Source of the DNA: Longimicrobium sp.
GTDB lineage: Bacteria; Gemmatimonadota; Gemmatimonadetes; Longimicrobiales; Longimicrobiaceae
Direction: 5' to 3'
Length of the DNA stretch: 55,812 nt
Assembly: GCA_036387335.1 (NCBI GenBank)
Contig: DASVTZ010000081.1
Coordinates: forward strand, 1-55,812
Below the pieces are notes generated by a model that saw only the letters and a program-made list of their open reading frames with translations, had not been told where the DNA came from and did no database searches. The translations under genes were made by a program, and so were the position numbers. Of the stretch, positions 1-8,828 are shown piece after piece (within the stretch, counting starts at the first letter, position 1; every line of letters begins with the position of its first letter).

Positions 1-542
1 TGTTATCGAGAGAGGGGGGAGTTTGTCGGCCAGCGGGGCGGAGGGTGGTGCCGGGGCGGGCACGGGCGGCCACGCGGGGCCGCCCCTACGGATTGGGGGC
101 CGGGGGCGGGGGGCGGGGCGGAGGCGAGGTTGGGCAGAAACGCAGGTCTGCCCCTACGATTTTCGCGGAACAGCGGAGGGCGAAGAAGGGGCGGTGCTGC
201 GCGCGCGGAGTTCTCCCCCTCACCCGCCCTGCGCCCCCGCAGGCGGGGGAGGGGGCCGGGGGGAGGGGGCCCTCCGCGCGGCACCAAACCCGCCGCCTGG
301 CACCGCACGTCCGCCCCCTCTCTCGATAACGGCGAGGGCGCAGCCCTCTCCTGTTATCGGGAGAGGGGGCAGCGAGGAACGAGCGGGGGTGAGGGCCCCC
401 TGCCATTTCGGCGCACACGCATGGCACCACGATTGCTCAACCCGGGGCGCGGGCATCCCACCCGCACCGATGCCGTTTCGCGCCGCGGCAGGAGCGCCGC
501 CGCGGCCCTGATCTCGTTTTGCACTGCGGATAAGACCGCCTT
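1..542. repeat. Repeat-rich intergenic region upstream of grpE
   Basis: I see no convincing gene here; the open frames are low-complexity Arg/Pro/Gly translations. The stretch is built from repeats. A GTTATCGAGAGAGGGG motif at 2-18 recurs inverted at 313-330 and in near-direct copy at 353-369. A dyad ending in CTGCCCCTACG occurs at about 58-90 and again at 131-160. A block containing GAGGAACGAGCGGGGG lies at about 356-405. The last two types recur elsewhere in the window. No CIRCE-type inverted repeat, which would suggest HrcA control, is visible ahead of grpE. Confidence 0.7.
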
Positions 543-1085
543 ATGACCGACCATACCGAGCACGACGCCGCCGAAGCACAGCCGGTCGCCGAGAACGCCG
601 ACGCGCAGCCCGCCGAGGCCGAGGCGCCCGCGCAGCCCGCGGGCGACCCCGAGCTCAGCTCGCTGCGCGACCGGCACCTGCGGCTGGCGGCGGAGTTCGA
701 CAACTACCGCAAGCGCGTGGAGCGCGAGCGCACCGAGGCGTTCGTGCGCGCCCAGGCGCAGCTGCTGGAGCGCCTGCTGGAGCCGCTCGACGACCTGCAG
801 CGCATCGCCGACTTCGACCCCGCCACCACCGCCTCCTCCGCGCTGCACGAGGGCGCCGAGATGGTGGAGCGCAAGTTCCTGCGCGCCATGGAGTCCGCGG
901 GGCTGGAGATCGTGGAGGCGGAGGGGAAGGACTTCGACCCCGCCATCCACGAGGCGCTGACCACCGTCCCCGCCGCGGCGGCCGAGGACGACGACACGGT
1001 GGCGCAGGTGTTCCAGAAGGGGTACCGCTTCAAGGGGCTGCTCCTTCGCCCCGCCCGGGTGGTCGTCCGCAAGTTCAACGGCTGA
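543..1085 (+). CDS. grpE: GrpE nucleotide exchange factor
   Basis: The 180-residue product is a GrpE co-chaperone, which releases ADP from DnaK in the cytoplasm. Residues 1-40 are acidic and alanine-rich, as usual for the disordered GrpE tail. A long helix follows with the family signature around [16 protein letters not shown]. The C-terminal beta domain ends with a [16 protein letters not shown]-like segment. Length fits the family (about 160-200). The gene is followed after 13 nt by dnaJ in the same direction, the usual chaperone pairing; dnaK is not in the window. Confidence 0.96.
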   Translation: MTDHTEHDAAEAQPVAENADAQPAEAEAPAQPAGDPELSSLRDRHLRLAAEFDNYRKRVERERTEAFVRAQAQLLERLLEPLDDLQRIADFDPATTASSALHEGAEMVERKFLRAMESAGLEIVEAEGKDFDPAIHEALTTVPAAAAEDDDTVAQVFQKGYRFKGLLLRPARVVVRKFNG

Positions 1086-1098
1086 CGCGGGCGGCCCC

Positions 1099-2229
1099 AT
1101 GGCCACACAGACCAAGGACTTCTACCGCATCCTGGGCGTGGCGGACAACGCCACCCCGGACGAGATCAAGAAGTCGTACCGCAAGCTCGCCAAGCAGTAC
1201 CACCCGGACGCGAACCCCAACGACGCGGCCGCCGCGGAGCGCTTCAAGGAAGTCTCCGAAGCGTACTCCGTGCTCTCCGACGAGGCAAAGCGCAAGCAGT
1301 ACGACCAGATGCGCAAGTTCGGCGGGCTGGGCGGCTTCACCGGCGGGGGCGGCTTCCGGCCCGGTGCTTCGCGTCCGGGGGCGGGCGGCGCCACGAGCCA
1401 GACCTTCTCCTTCGAAGACCTGGACGTCGGCGGGCTGGGCGACATCTTCGGCTCGATGTTCGACTTCGGCGGCTCAAAGAAGCGCGGCGCCGGGCGCCCT
1501 GGCCCGCAGCGCGGCGAGAACATCGAGTACGCGGTCGACATCCCGTTCCGCACGGCGGCGCGCGGCGGAAAGATCACCGTGCAGCTGCAGGTTACGGAGG
1601 AGTGCACGGTGTGCCACGGCAGCGGGGGAAAGCCCGGGACGCCGGTCAACCCCTGCCCGGAGTGCAAGGGGAGCGGTACCATCACCTTCGGCGGCGGGAG
1701 CTTCGGCGTCACCCGGCCGTGCCCCAACTGCATGGGGAAGGGCAAGGTCCCCGCGGACCCGTGCACGCGCTGCGGCGGCCAGGGGCAGGTGCGCGAGGTG
1801 CGGCCGGTGAACGTCACCGTGCCCGCTGGCGTGGACAACAACTCGCGGGTGCGGCTGGCGGGGCAGGGGGAGAAGGGCGCCGCCGGCGGCCCGGCGGGCG
1901 ACCTGGTCCTCACCTTCCGCGTGCAGCCGGACAAGTTCTTCACGCGCGACGGGCTGGACGTGAGCTGCGACATCCACGTGAACCTGGCCCAGGCCATGCT
2001 GGGCTCCAGGGTTCGGGTGCGCACGCTCGACGAGAACCCCGTCGTCGTCAAGATCCCGGGCGGGACGCAGCATGGAAAGCGCATCCGCATCAAGGGGCAG
2101 GGGATCGAAAAGGGCGGGCGGCGTGGCGACCAGTACATCCGCGTGATGGTGGACCTGCCGGAGGAGCTGACGGACGAGCAGCGGCGCAAGTTCGAGGAGT
2201 TCGCCGATACGGCCGGGCTCAAGCACTGA
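1099..2229 (+). CDS. dnaJ: Chaperone protein DnaJ
   Basis: This 376-residue protein is a complete type I Hsp40 that stimulates the DnaK ATPase and delivers unfolded clients. The J domain spans residues 6-70 with the invariant HPD at 35-37. A Gly/Phe-rich linker covers about 75-135. The zinc-finger domain has four CxxCxGxG repeats ([32 protein letters not shown]) from residue 169 to about 229. The C-terminal substrate-binding beta domains follow. It lies 13 nt after grpE and 11 nt before the next small gene, so the three probably share a transcript that ends at the terminator at 2505-2559. Confidence 0.97.
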   Translation: MATQTKDFYRILGVADNATPDEIKKSYRKLAKQYHPDANPNDAAAAERFKEVSEAYSVLSDEAKRKQYDQMRKFGGLGGFTGGGGFRPGASRPGAGGATSQTFSFEDLDVGGLGDIFGSMFDFGGSKKRGAGRPGPQRGENIEYAVDIPFRTAARGGKITVQLQVTEECTVCHGSGGKPGTPVNPCPECKGSGTITFGGGSFGVTRPCPNCMGKGKVPADPCTRCGGQGQVREVRPVNVTVPAGVDNNSRVRLAGQGEKGAAGGPAGDLVLTFRVQPDKFFTRDGLDVSCDIHVNLAQAMLGSRVRVRTLDENPVVVKIPGGTQHGKRIRIKGQGIEKGGRRGDQYIRVMVDLPEELTDEQRRKFEEFADTAGLKH

Positions 2230-2240
2230 CCTGAGGAACG

Positions 2241-2477
2241 ATGAGCGCGACTTTCACCGACGAGAACCTGATCACCTGGGAAGCATACGCGTCGGGCGGC
2301 CGCTTCGGCCTCCCCACGAGCCCCAAGGTGGTCTTCAACTGCCTTTCCGACCCCGCCCGCCGCCCCCGCTACGTGGAGCTCAGCGGCTCGGACGAGGCGC
2401 AGGCCGAGGAGATGGTCCACGAGTACCCGGAGGAGACTCTCCGGAAGATGCTCCGCGAGTCGCGCGAGCTGGAGTAG
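2241..2477 (+). CDS. Small hypothetical protein in the grpE-dnaJ operon
   Basis: A 78-residue soluble protein with no signal peptide or membrane segment. I do not recognise a named family. It is rich in acidic residues toward the C-terminus (a run of Glu/Glu-Met-Val and a final ESRELE) and has an N-terminal segment with aromatic and Gly residues. The ATG follows a GAGGAACG ribosome-binding sequence, and only 11 nt separate it from dnaJ, so co-expression with the chaperones is likely. Codon usage is like that of its neighbours. A chaperone-linked role is only suggested by position. Confidence 0.7.
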   Translation: MSATFTDENLITWEAYASGGRFGLPTSPKVVFNCLSDPARRPRYVELSGSDEAQAEEMVHEYPEETLRKMLRESRELE

Positions 2478-2504
2478 CGCCATCCGCCCCGCTACGGCCG
2501 CGAG

Positions 2505-2559
2505 CGCGCGACCCCTTCCCCCGGATGACGCGGGGAGAGCGGTCGCGCGTTCCTTTTTT
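2505..2559 (+). terminator. Intrinsic terminator of the grpE-dnaJ operon
   Basis: A 9-bp stem pairs CGCGCGACC (2505-2513) with GGTCGCGCG (2541-2549); inner C-rich and G-rich arms extend the pairing with mismatches. It is followed by TTCC and six T residues (2554-2559). The hairpin overlaps the region that would encode the leader peptide of the next gene. Confidence 0.75.
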
Positions 2560-2634
2560 CGCCCCGCGCTCCTGGCCCTCGCCGTCCTCGCGACGCTCGC
2601 CGCGCGCCCGGCGGAGCCCATCACGCCGCCTTCC

Positions 2635-4374
2635 ATGCTGATGCGCTTCGACGCCCGCGCCCGCGCGTTGGTGAAGCGGATGACGCTGGCCGAGAAGGTG
2701 GGCCAGATGACGCAGGCGGACCAGCAGTTCATCCGCGACCCGGCCGACGTCGAGAACCTCTTCCTCGGCTCCGTCCTGAGCGGCGGCGATTCGGATCCGC
2801 CAGCTGGAAACACGCTGGAGGCGTGGCGTGACCGCTACGAGTCGCTCCAGGAGCGCACCCGCCGCACCCGCCTGCGCATCCCGCTCCTCCACGGCATCGA
2901 CGCCGTGCACGGCAACAGCAACGTGCTGGGCGCGGTCATCTTCCCCCACAACGTCGGCCTGGGTGCCACCCGCAACCCGCGCCTCGTCCAGCGCGTCGCC
3001 GAGATCACCGCCGCCGAGACGCGCGCCATCGGCGTGAATTGGACGTTCGCGCCCTGCATCTGCGTGCCGCAGGACATACGCTGGGGGCGCAGCTACGAGG
3101 GTTACTCGGAAGATCCGGAGATCGTCTCCCTCCTTGGCGCGGCCGCGGTCCGCGGCTATCAGGGGAGCACGCTGCGCGGCCCGCTTCGTGTCGCCGCCAC
3201 CCCCAAGCACTTCGTGGGCGATGGCGGCACGCTGGCGGGTACGGGCGTGGAAAAGGGCCTCGATCAGGGCGACACGCGCGTGGACGAGGAGACGCTCCGG
3301 CGCGTGCACCTGTACCCGTACCGTGCCGCGATTGACGCGGGCGCGGCCGCCATCATGCCCTCCTACAGCAGTTGGAACGGCATCAAGGTCACCGGCGACC
3401 GCCGCCTGCTGACCGAGATTCTGAAGGAGGAGATGGGCTTCGACGGCTTCCTGATCTCCGACTACGACGCCATCGACCAGGTGCACTCCGACTACAAGAC
3501 TGCGATCGCGATCTCGATCAACGCCGGAATCGACATGGTGATGGTCCCCGCACGCTACCGCGAGTTCATCGGCCTGCTCACCGAGCTGGTGAATGAGCGC
3601 CGCGTGCCGACATCGCGCATCGACGACGCGGTCGTGCGCATCCTGCGCGTGAAGCTGGCGATGGGGCTGATGGAGCCCGGCTACGACTTCCGCGCGGACC
3701 GTGCGCTGGAGCAGAGCTTCGGCGGCGCGGAGCACCGGGCGGTGGCGAGGCAGGCGGTGCGCGAGTCGATGGTGCTCCTCAAGAACGCCAACCGCGTCCT
3801 CCCGCTGTCGAAGTCCGCGCGCCGCATCCATGTCGCCGGCAAGAGCGCGGACGACATCGGCAACCAGTCCGGCGGGTGGACGATCACCTGGCAGGGGAAG
3901 TCTGGCCCCGTGACCCCGGGCGGCACCACCATCCTCGCCGCCCTCCGCCGCGCCGCCCCCGCCGCCGAGATCACCTACTCCCTCGACGCCAGCGGAGCCG
4001 CCGGCGCCGACGCCGTCGTCGTGGTGATCGGCGAGACGCCGTACGCGGAGATGAAGGGCGACCGGCAGTATCTCGCCCTCGACGAAGCGGACCTCACCGC
4101 CGTCGCCAACGCGCGCGCCTCTGGGATTCCCGTGGTCGTGGTCCTGGTCTCCGGCCGCCCCCTGATCCTGGGCCGTGCCCTCGACCGGGCCGACGCCTTC
4201 CTCGCTGCCTGGCTACCCGGCACCGAAGGCGACGGCGTCGCGGACGTCCTCTTCGGCGACTACGCCCCCACCGGCCGCCTCCCCTACACCTGGCCCCGCT
4301 CCATGGATCAGCTCCCCCTCGGCGCGGGCGGCGCCGTACCGCTCTTCCCCCTCGGCTATGGCCTTACCTACTAG
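2635..4374 (+). CDS. Glycoside hydrolase family 3 beta-glucosidase-type enzyme
   Basis: The 579-residue frame encodes the two core GH3 domains. The N-terminal TIM barrel carries KHFVGD and a [10 protein letters not shown] segment with the expected catalytic Asp nucleophile (SDY). The C-terminal alpha/beta sandwich has a ...GETPYAE... stretch and ends with the family-typical [10 protein letters not shown], so the C-terminus is complete without an Fn3 domain. It probably releases glucose or xylose from beta-linked oligosaccharides. The start is uncertain. The same frame is open upstream and encodes a hydrophobic Ala/Leu signal-peptide-like stretch (about 2560-2620) but has no in-frame ATG or GTG. 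An ATG at 2525 would join only if the six-T run at 2554 gained one base. Confidence 0.88.
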   Translation: MLMRFDARARALVKRMTLAEKVGQMTQADQQFIRDPADVENLFLGSVLSGGDSDPPAGNTLEAWRDRYESLQERTRRTRLRIPLLHGIDAVHGNSNVLGAVIFPHNVGLGATRNPRLVQRVAEITAAETRAIGVNWTFAPCICVPQDIRWGRSYEGYSEDPEIVSLLGAAAVRGYQGSTLRGPLRVAATPKHFVGDGGTLAGTGVEKGLDQGDTRVDEETLRRVHLYPYRAAIDAGAAAIMPSYSSWNGIKVTGDRRLLTEILKEEMGFDGFLISDYDAIDQVHSDYKTAIAISINAGIDMVMVPARYREFIGLLTELVNERRVPTSRIDDAVVRILRVKLAMGLMEPGYDFRADRALEQSFGGAEHRAVARQAVRESMVLLKNANRVLPLSKSARRIHVAGKSADDIGNQSGGWTITWQGKSGPVTPGGTTILAALRRAAPAAEITYSLDASGAAGADAVVVVIGETPYAEMKGDRQYLALDEADLTAVANARASGIPVVVVLVSGRPLILGRALDRADAFLAAWLPGTEGDGVADVLFGDYAPTGRLPYTWPRSMDQLPLGAGGAVPLFPLGYGLTY

Positions 4375-4537
4375 AGTGGAGGAAGGCTGCTGGACCTTTG
4401 CGCGTGAGCGGCGCTGGATGACGACACACAGATGCCAGAGAGCATAGAGCAATCGTCTGAACTCTTTGAAAGCGTTCCAAGGTGAATCGCTGGGCGGGCT
4501 AGGCAGTATCCCTAAGTCACCGAAAAAGAGCGACTTC

Positions 4538-5446
4538 ATGCCAAGAAAAAACGATATGGAAAGCGAAGTCGAGCTAATCTGGAGTGGGTTCGCTACTGGC
4601 GATCTAGCTAACGCGCGGCGTGTCGACATAAAGAGCGAACTAACGAAGGTGCGTCGTAGATGCATTGCAGATACGAGCAATCATCTCGGTGTCTGGATAA
4701 CTCTTGCAGACGAGACGCTCCACTACTTACATCACCTTTTCCGGTTTGTCTCTAGCTGCTTCGAGAGGCTTGAAGAGAAAGCGGAAGGGCGCGCCTTTCT
4801 GATGCTTGTAGCGCGTGTATCTGCATTGTCCGTGGCGGTACGCCGTCTCGTAGCTGACGGCTTGGAAGACGCGGCACGTCCAGTTCTGAGATCATTGCTG
4901 GAGACTCTCGACCTTGCTCTTGTCACACTTGTAGACCGTGAATTTGCTGATCAGTATGATCGCGAACCACACGACTACGACATCAATGAATTCTGGAAGC
5001 AACAGATCGGATTCGGCAGATTGAACAAGCGCCTTCTCGAAGTGCTCACAAGTGCGGGTCTGACGGAATTAGAGACGACGGAGTTCCTGGAAAGACGCGC
5101 AAAGCTGAAGCTGGTGCTTTCCGGCGCTGCTCACGGTTCGATACACTCTGCGTTCCGGTCTTTCCTTGTGCCCTCACTCGCACGGCCCGGCTGGTTCAGA
5201 ATTGCGCCGTTCGGCCACGTCAGTTCAGCGTCTCCGTACCTCCTGTACTCCATGAGCGATGAAGTCGTCGTGTTTGGGGCGATCTTAGGCAAATTGATGT
5301 CAAGCGACACCCCTCCCCCGCTGCTCGGAAAGGTAGAGATAGACGCTCAGTTCGCAAGCAACTATGTAGCGTTCTTTACTCTGCAGGAACTGGTGGAGCG
5401 CTATGAGAAAATGTTAGCGATACCTGACGGAAGAACGGACGAATAG
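4538..5446 (+). CDS. Hypothetical helical protein, possibly DUF5677-like
   Basis: The frame is open from about 4466, but ATG 4538 gives a cleaner 302-residue product. It is predicted largely alpha-helical, with Arg/Glu-rich helices (for example RPVLRSLLETLDLAL) that recall DUF5677-type proteins; this resemblance is by eye only. No signal peptide or membrane span is evident. Base composition is clearly more AT-rich than the flanking genes, and it sits alone between the GH3 gene and the converging mnmA gene, which suggests horizontal acquisition. Function is unknown. Confidence 0.65.
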   Translation: MPRKNDMESEVELIWSGFATGDLANARRVDIKSELTKVRRRCIADTSNHLGVWITLADETLHYLHHLFRFVSSCFERLEEKAEGRAFLMLVARVSALSVAVRRLVADGLEDAARPVLRSLLETLDLALVTLVDREFADQYDREPHDYDINEFWKQQIGFGRLNKRLLEVLTSAGLTELETTEFLERRAKLKLVLSGAAHGSIHSAFRSFLVPSLARPGWFRIAPFGHVSSASPYLLYSMSDEVVVFGAILGKLMSSDTPPPLLGKVEIDAQFASNYVAFFTLQELVERYEKMLAIPDGRTDE

Positions 5447-5473
5447 CGGCAGTCGGGGGTTTCATTGTTGTAC

Positions 5474-6559
5474 TCAGGACGCGATCCGCCCGCCTCCCAG
5501 CACCACCTCCCCATCGAACAGCACCGCCGACTGCCCCGGCGTCACCGCGCGCTGCGGCAGGACGAGGGCAAGCTCGATGGCGCCGTCCGCGAGCGCGCGC
5601 ACCGTAGCGGGGACGGCGGATGCGCGGCTGCGGATCTGCACCTGGATGCCGGCCCCCACCTCCGGCGCCCGCGCGAGCCAGTTCAGCTCCGCAATGACCA
5701 CGTCGTCCCGCTCCAGCTCCGCCAGCGAGCCCACGACCACCTCGCGCGTGTCCGGGCGCGAGCCGAGGACGTAGAGCGGGAGCCCGCGCCCGCCGGGGAG
5801 CCCCTTCCGCTGCCCGACGGTATAGCGCGCGTAGCCGGAGTGCTCGCCGATCAGCTCACCGCTCGTGGTCACCAGCTTCCCCGGCGCGAGGGCGGCGTGG
5901 CCGGGCACCAGCCGCTTCTCCAGCACGTCCACGTAGTCGCCCGTCGGCACGAAGCAGATCTCCATGCTCTCCGGCTTCTCCGCGGTCGTGAGCCCCAGCT
6001 CGCGTGCCTTCTCACGCACCTCGGGCTTGGTGAGCTCGCCCAGCGGGAACATCAGCTTCGGAAGGATCTCCGGCGGCAGGGCCCAAAGGAAGTAGCTCTG
6101 ATCCTTTTTGGCATCCACCCCGCGCAGCAGCACGGCCCGGCCATCCGCGCCGGTGCCCATGCGCGCGTAGTGGCCGGTGGCGATGGCGTCGCAGCCGAGC
6201 ATGGCGCCGCGGCGAAGGAGGTCGCGGAACTTGGTGTTGCCGTTGCAGCGCACGCAGGGGTTGGGAGTGCGCCCGGCGGCGTACTCCTGCACGAAGTCGT
6301 CGATCACGTCGCGCGTGAACTCCCGCTCCACGTCGAAGACGTAATGGGGAATCCCGAGCCGGTCCGCCACGCTCCGCGCGTCCATGATCCCGTCCAGCCC
6401 GCAGCAGCTCTTGCCGGGGCCGTTCCCTTCCGCCTCCGAATAGCAGAAGGTCTTCATGGTCACGCCGATCACGCGGTGCCCCTGCTCCACAAGCAGCGCC
6501 GCCGCCACCGACGAATCCACCCCCCCCGACATCGCCACCAGAACCGTCCGCTTCTCCAT
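5474..6559 (-). CDS. mnmA: tRNA-specific 2-thiouridylase MnmA
   Basis: MnmA inserts sulfur at C2 of the wobble uridine of Lys, Glu and Gln tRNAs, using ATP and a persulfide relay. The PP-loop motif SGGVDS is at residues 11-16. The two catalytic cysteines lie in TPNPCVRCN and in EICFVP, both present. The C-terminal beta-barrel is complete and the length (361) is normal. I chose ATG 6559 over the GTG eight codons upstream because MEKRTVLVAMSGG matches the usual start. A cysteine desulfurase gene lies upstream on the same strand, separated by an oppositely oriented toxin-antitoxin pair; that enzyme is the likely sulfur source. Confidence 0.96.
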   Translation of the reverse strand: MEKRTVLVAMSGGVDSSVAAALLVEQGHRVIGVTMKTFCYSEAEGNGPGKSCCGLDGIMDARSVADRLGIPHYVFDVEREFTRDVIDDFVQEYAAGRTPNPCVRCNGNTKFRDLLRRGAMLGCDAIATGHYARMGTGADGRAVLLRGVDAKKDQSYFLWALPPEILPKLMFPLGELTKPEVREKARELGLTTAEKPESMEICFVPTGDYVDVLEKRLVPGHAALAPGKLVTTSGELIGEHSGYARYTVGQRKGLPGGRGLPLYVLGSRPDTREVVVGSLAELERDDVVIAELNWLARAPEVGAGIQVQIRSRASAVPATVRALADGAIELALVLPQRAVTPGQSAVLFDGEVVLGGGRIAS

Positions 6560-6707
6560 CGTACGTTCCTGCTGAAAGTTCACGCCACCGAGTACATGGG
6601 TCGGTTCGGTAGCGCCCTCACTCCTCTGCGGACATCGAGCGGACCGATTTGCCTCCGGGCCTTATCGTAAGCTTGTCCGTGTCCGTCACTTCCCCTACTG
6701 TTGACCC

Positions 6708-6929
6708 ATGAACAAGATCCCGCTTTCCGAAATCATGCAGCTCAGCGTGAATGAGCGCATGGAGCTCATCGAGCTCATCTGGGACAGCCTCGCCGCTGAG
6801 CCCGAGTTCGTCGAAATGACCGACGACCTCCGTCACGAACTGGACCGTCGCCTGGAGGCGCTGAAGGCAGATCCGGGCGCGGGTCGCCCCTGGGCCGAGA
6901 TCGAGGCCCGCCTCCTTGCATCGGGGTGA
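6708..6929 (+). CDS. Addiction-module antitoxin (TIGR02574-like)
   Basis: A 73-residue protein with the conserved pattern of the addiction-module component family. It starts with a helix containing LSVNERMELIELIWDSL and ends with a Glu/Arg-rich helix and a PWAEIEARL-type tail. Such proteins neutralise a RelE/ParE-type toxin and usually repress their own promoter. The stop overlaps the toxin start by 4 nt (GTGA). The pair is inserted between mnmA and the cysteine desulfurase gene, on the opposite strand to both. Confidence 0.87.
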   Translation: MNKIPLSEIMQLSVNERMELIELIWDSLAAEPEFVEMTDDLRHELDRRLEALKADPGAGRPWAEIEARLLASG

Positions 6930-7222
6930 GCTACTCCGTCATCGTTCGCCCCGAGGCAGAAGAGGACGTCGAATCCGCGTATCGCTGGTACCAGAGGAAG
7001 AGCCGTGATCGCGGCACCTACTTCCTGCGCGTAGTACGGGCCTTACTCGGCACGATCGAGAGGAACCCCGGGATCTATCCGAAGGTGTACCAAGACGTGC
7101 ACCGGGCACTGCTCCGGGGTTTTCCGTACGCCATATACTACGTAGAGGAGGGCGACGTAATCCACGTCGTGGCGTGCACGCATACAAGGCGGCATCCGCG
7201 GCGCTGGCGATCACGAATTTGA
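6926..7222 (+). CDS. RelE/ParE-family toxin
   Basis: A 98-residue basic protein of the RelE/ParE fold: beta strand SVIVRPEAEEDVESAYRWY, two helices, then the strand-rich core RALLRGFPYAIYYVEEGDVIHVVACTHTRRHP, ending in basic residues. Members are either ribosome-dependent mRNases (RelE) or gyrase poisons (ParE); the sequence alone does not decide which. The GTG start is translationally coupled to the antitoxin. The gene converges on the cysteine desulfurase, whose stop is 4 nt away. Confidence 0.88.
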   Translation: MSYSVIVRPEAEEDVESAYRWYQRKSRDRGTYFLRVVRALLGTIERNPGIYPKVYQDVHRALLRGFPYAIYYVEEGDVIHVVACTHTRRHPRRWRSRI

Positions 7223-7226
7223 CGGA

Positions 7227-8354
7227 TTAGCTCCGCACTCGTTCCGCCACCGCGGGAAACACCTCCAGCACCCGCTCCACCTCCGCCTCCAACGTACCCC
7301 ACCCGAGCGAAAACCGCACGGACGGCCCCGCCAGCTCCGGCGCAATCCCCATCGCCAGCAGGACGTGCGAGGGCTGCACGGCGCCGCTGGAGCAGGCGGA
7401 GCCTGACGATGCGGCGATCCCCTCCAGGTCCAGCCCCACAAGCAGCATCTCCGGGTCCGCGTCGGGGACGGAGAGGTTGCTCACGTTCGCGAGCCGCTCC
7501 GCGCCCACGCCGTTGACCTGGATGCGGGGGACGCGCTCGCGCAGCCCGATTTCCAGACGGTCGCGCAGGGCCCCCAGGCGCCGCACCGACGTCTCGCGCT
7601 CCGCCTCAGCGGCCTCCGCGGCGGCGGCGAAGGCGAGGGCGCCCGCCACATCCTCGGTGCCGGGGCGCAGGCCGCGCTCCTGGCCGCCGCCGTGCACCAT
7701 CGGCGCGAGTTGGGTGCCGCGGCGCACGAAGAGAGCACCGATCCCCTTGGGGCCACCCACCTTGTGCGCGCTGAACGACAGCATCGCCGCCGGCACCTGG
7801 TCCGCGCGCACCGGGAGCCGCCCCAGCGCCGGCACCGCGTCCGAGTGGAACGCGACGCCCGCCGCCGCGCACCGCTCCGCGATCTCGGCAACGGGCTGCA
7901 CGACCCCTGTCTCGTTGTTCGCCCACATCACCGACACCACCGCCGGCCCCGCCGCGAGCGCCTCATCCAGCGCCTCCAGGCGGACGACTCCGTGCTCGTC
8001 CACCGGGAGGATCACTGCCGGGGCGCCCGCCTCGCTCACGGCCGCGAGCACGGCCCTGTGCTCCACGGCCGAGCAGACGAGGGGAGCGCCGGGGAGCGTC
8101 CGCGCGCGGCCCAGGACGGCCAGGTTGTCCGCCTCGGTGCCGGCCCGGGTGAAGACGATCTCCGCCGGCGATGCGCCGATCAAGCGGGCTAGCCGTGCGC
8201 GCGCGTCGTCCAGGATGGCGCGGCTCTGGCGGCCCCAGCGGTGCACGCTGGACGGGTTCCCCCACGCGCCGTCGAGCACCTCCAGCAGCGCGCGGCGCGC
8301 CTCCGGGCGGAGGGGCGCGGTGGCGGCGTAGTCGAGGTAAACGGGCGTGTCCAT
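7227..8354 (-). CDS. Cysteine desulfurase, NifS/IscS type
   Basis: A 375-residue class V aminotransferase-fold PLP enzyme that removes sulfur from cysteine as an enzyme-bound persulfide. The start MDTPVYLDYAATAP is typical; seven extra upstream codons are possible. Visible features are the NETGVVQPV segment, the PLP lysine in SFSAHKVGGPKG, and the active-site Cys in SSGSACSSG near the C-terminus, a long-loop (group I) arrangement. Proximity to mnmA suggests sulfur delivery for tRNA thiolation. A second, different desulfurase-like gene lies at 50123. Confidence 0.95.
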   Translation of the reverse strand: MDTPVYLDYAATAPLRPEARRALLEVLDGAWGNPSSVHRWGRQSRAILDDARARLARLIGASPAEIVFTRAGTEADNLAVLGRARTLPGAPLVCSAVEHRAVLAAVSEAGAPAVILPVDEHGVVRLEALDEALAAGPAVVSVMWANNETGVVQPVAEIAERCAAAGVAFHSDAVPALGRLPVRADQVPAAMLSFSAHKVGGPKGIGALFVRRGTQLAPMVHGGGQERGLRPGTEDVAGALAFAAAAEAAEAERETSVRRLGALRDRLEIGLRERVPRIQVNGVGAERLANVSNLSVPDADPEMLLVGLDLEGIAASSGSACSSGAVQPSHVLLAMGIAPELAGPSVRFSLGWGTLEAEVERVLEVFPAVAERVRS

Positions 8355-8420
8355 GCTTCCAGGGGTGCGGGGCACGGTTGATAAACGCCACTCGCCATTT
8401 GGTTTCGCGCGTGGCGCGCC

Positions 8421-8448
8421 TTGACCCGGCTACCGGCGCGGGTACATT
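8421..8448 (+). promoter_or_regulatory. Putative housekeeping promoter
   Basis: TTGACC (8421-8426), 16-nt spacer, TACATT (8443-8448). It lies 38 bp upstream of the likely ATG at 8487, between divergently oriented genes. The -35 box is a good match and the -10 box fair. Confidence 0.45.
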
Positions 8449-8486
8449 CCCGAAAGGAACCGTCGATCCGCCCTGCCGCCACCGCC

Positions 8487-8828
8487 ATGATCCCGCCGCT
8501 TCCTGATGCGCAGCCGGCCACATTTCGCACCACGGTGCACGGCACCATCTTCGCCGAGCGCGCCGCGCAGCTCGACGCCGTGGTGGAGGGCGACCCGCTC
8601 CTCCTGATCCCCGACCCGCCGATGGAGGACGACCCGATGGTGTGGGTCCACCGCGCGAGCGGCGACCCCGTCGGCCACCTTCCTCCCGAGATCAACCAGT
8701 GGCTCGCCGTCTGGCTGCTGCGCGGCGGCAAGGCCACGGCCCGGGCCCTCCGCGTCCACGGGCCCGACGTGCCGAGCTGGAAGCGCCTCGTCATCGAGGT
8801 GCATTGCGCCGGGCCGGACGAGGCATGA
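8487..8828 (+). CDS. HIRAN-domain-like small protein
   Basis: A 113-residue product beginning MIPPLPDAQPATFRT. The pattern of an extended strand, then VEGDPLLLIPDPPMEDDP, then GDPVGHLPPEINQWLAVWLLRGGKATARAL resembles a HIRAN domain, in which a GxVGxxP turn is followed by a helix and a strand. HIRAN domains occur in DNA-processing proteins and as stand-alone bacterial proteins; the assignment is by eye. The stop overlaps the hydrolase start (ATGA), so the two are translationally coupled. Confidence 0.72.
   Translation: MIPPLPDAQPATFRTTVHGTIFAERAAQLDAVVEGDPLLLIPDPPMEDDPMVWVHRASGDPVGHLPPEINQWLAVWLLRGGKATARALRVHGPDVPSWKRLVIEVHCAGPDEA

Noticed and set aside
500-542. CIRCE or heat-shock operator ahead of grpE
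   Set aside because: No TTAGCACTC-type inverted repeat is visible in the 200 bp upstream.
1122-2813. Minus-strand frame of 563 codons opposite dnaJ
   Set aside because: Antisense of a certain dnaJ; Ser/Pro/Arg-rich, not protein-like.
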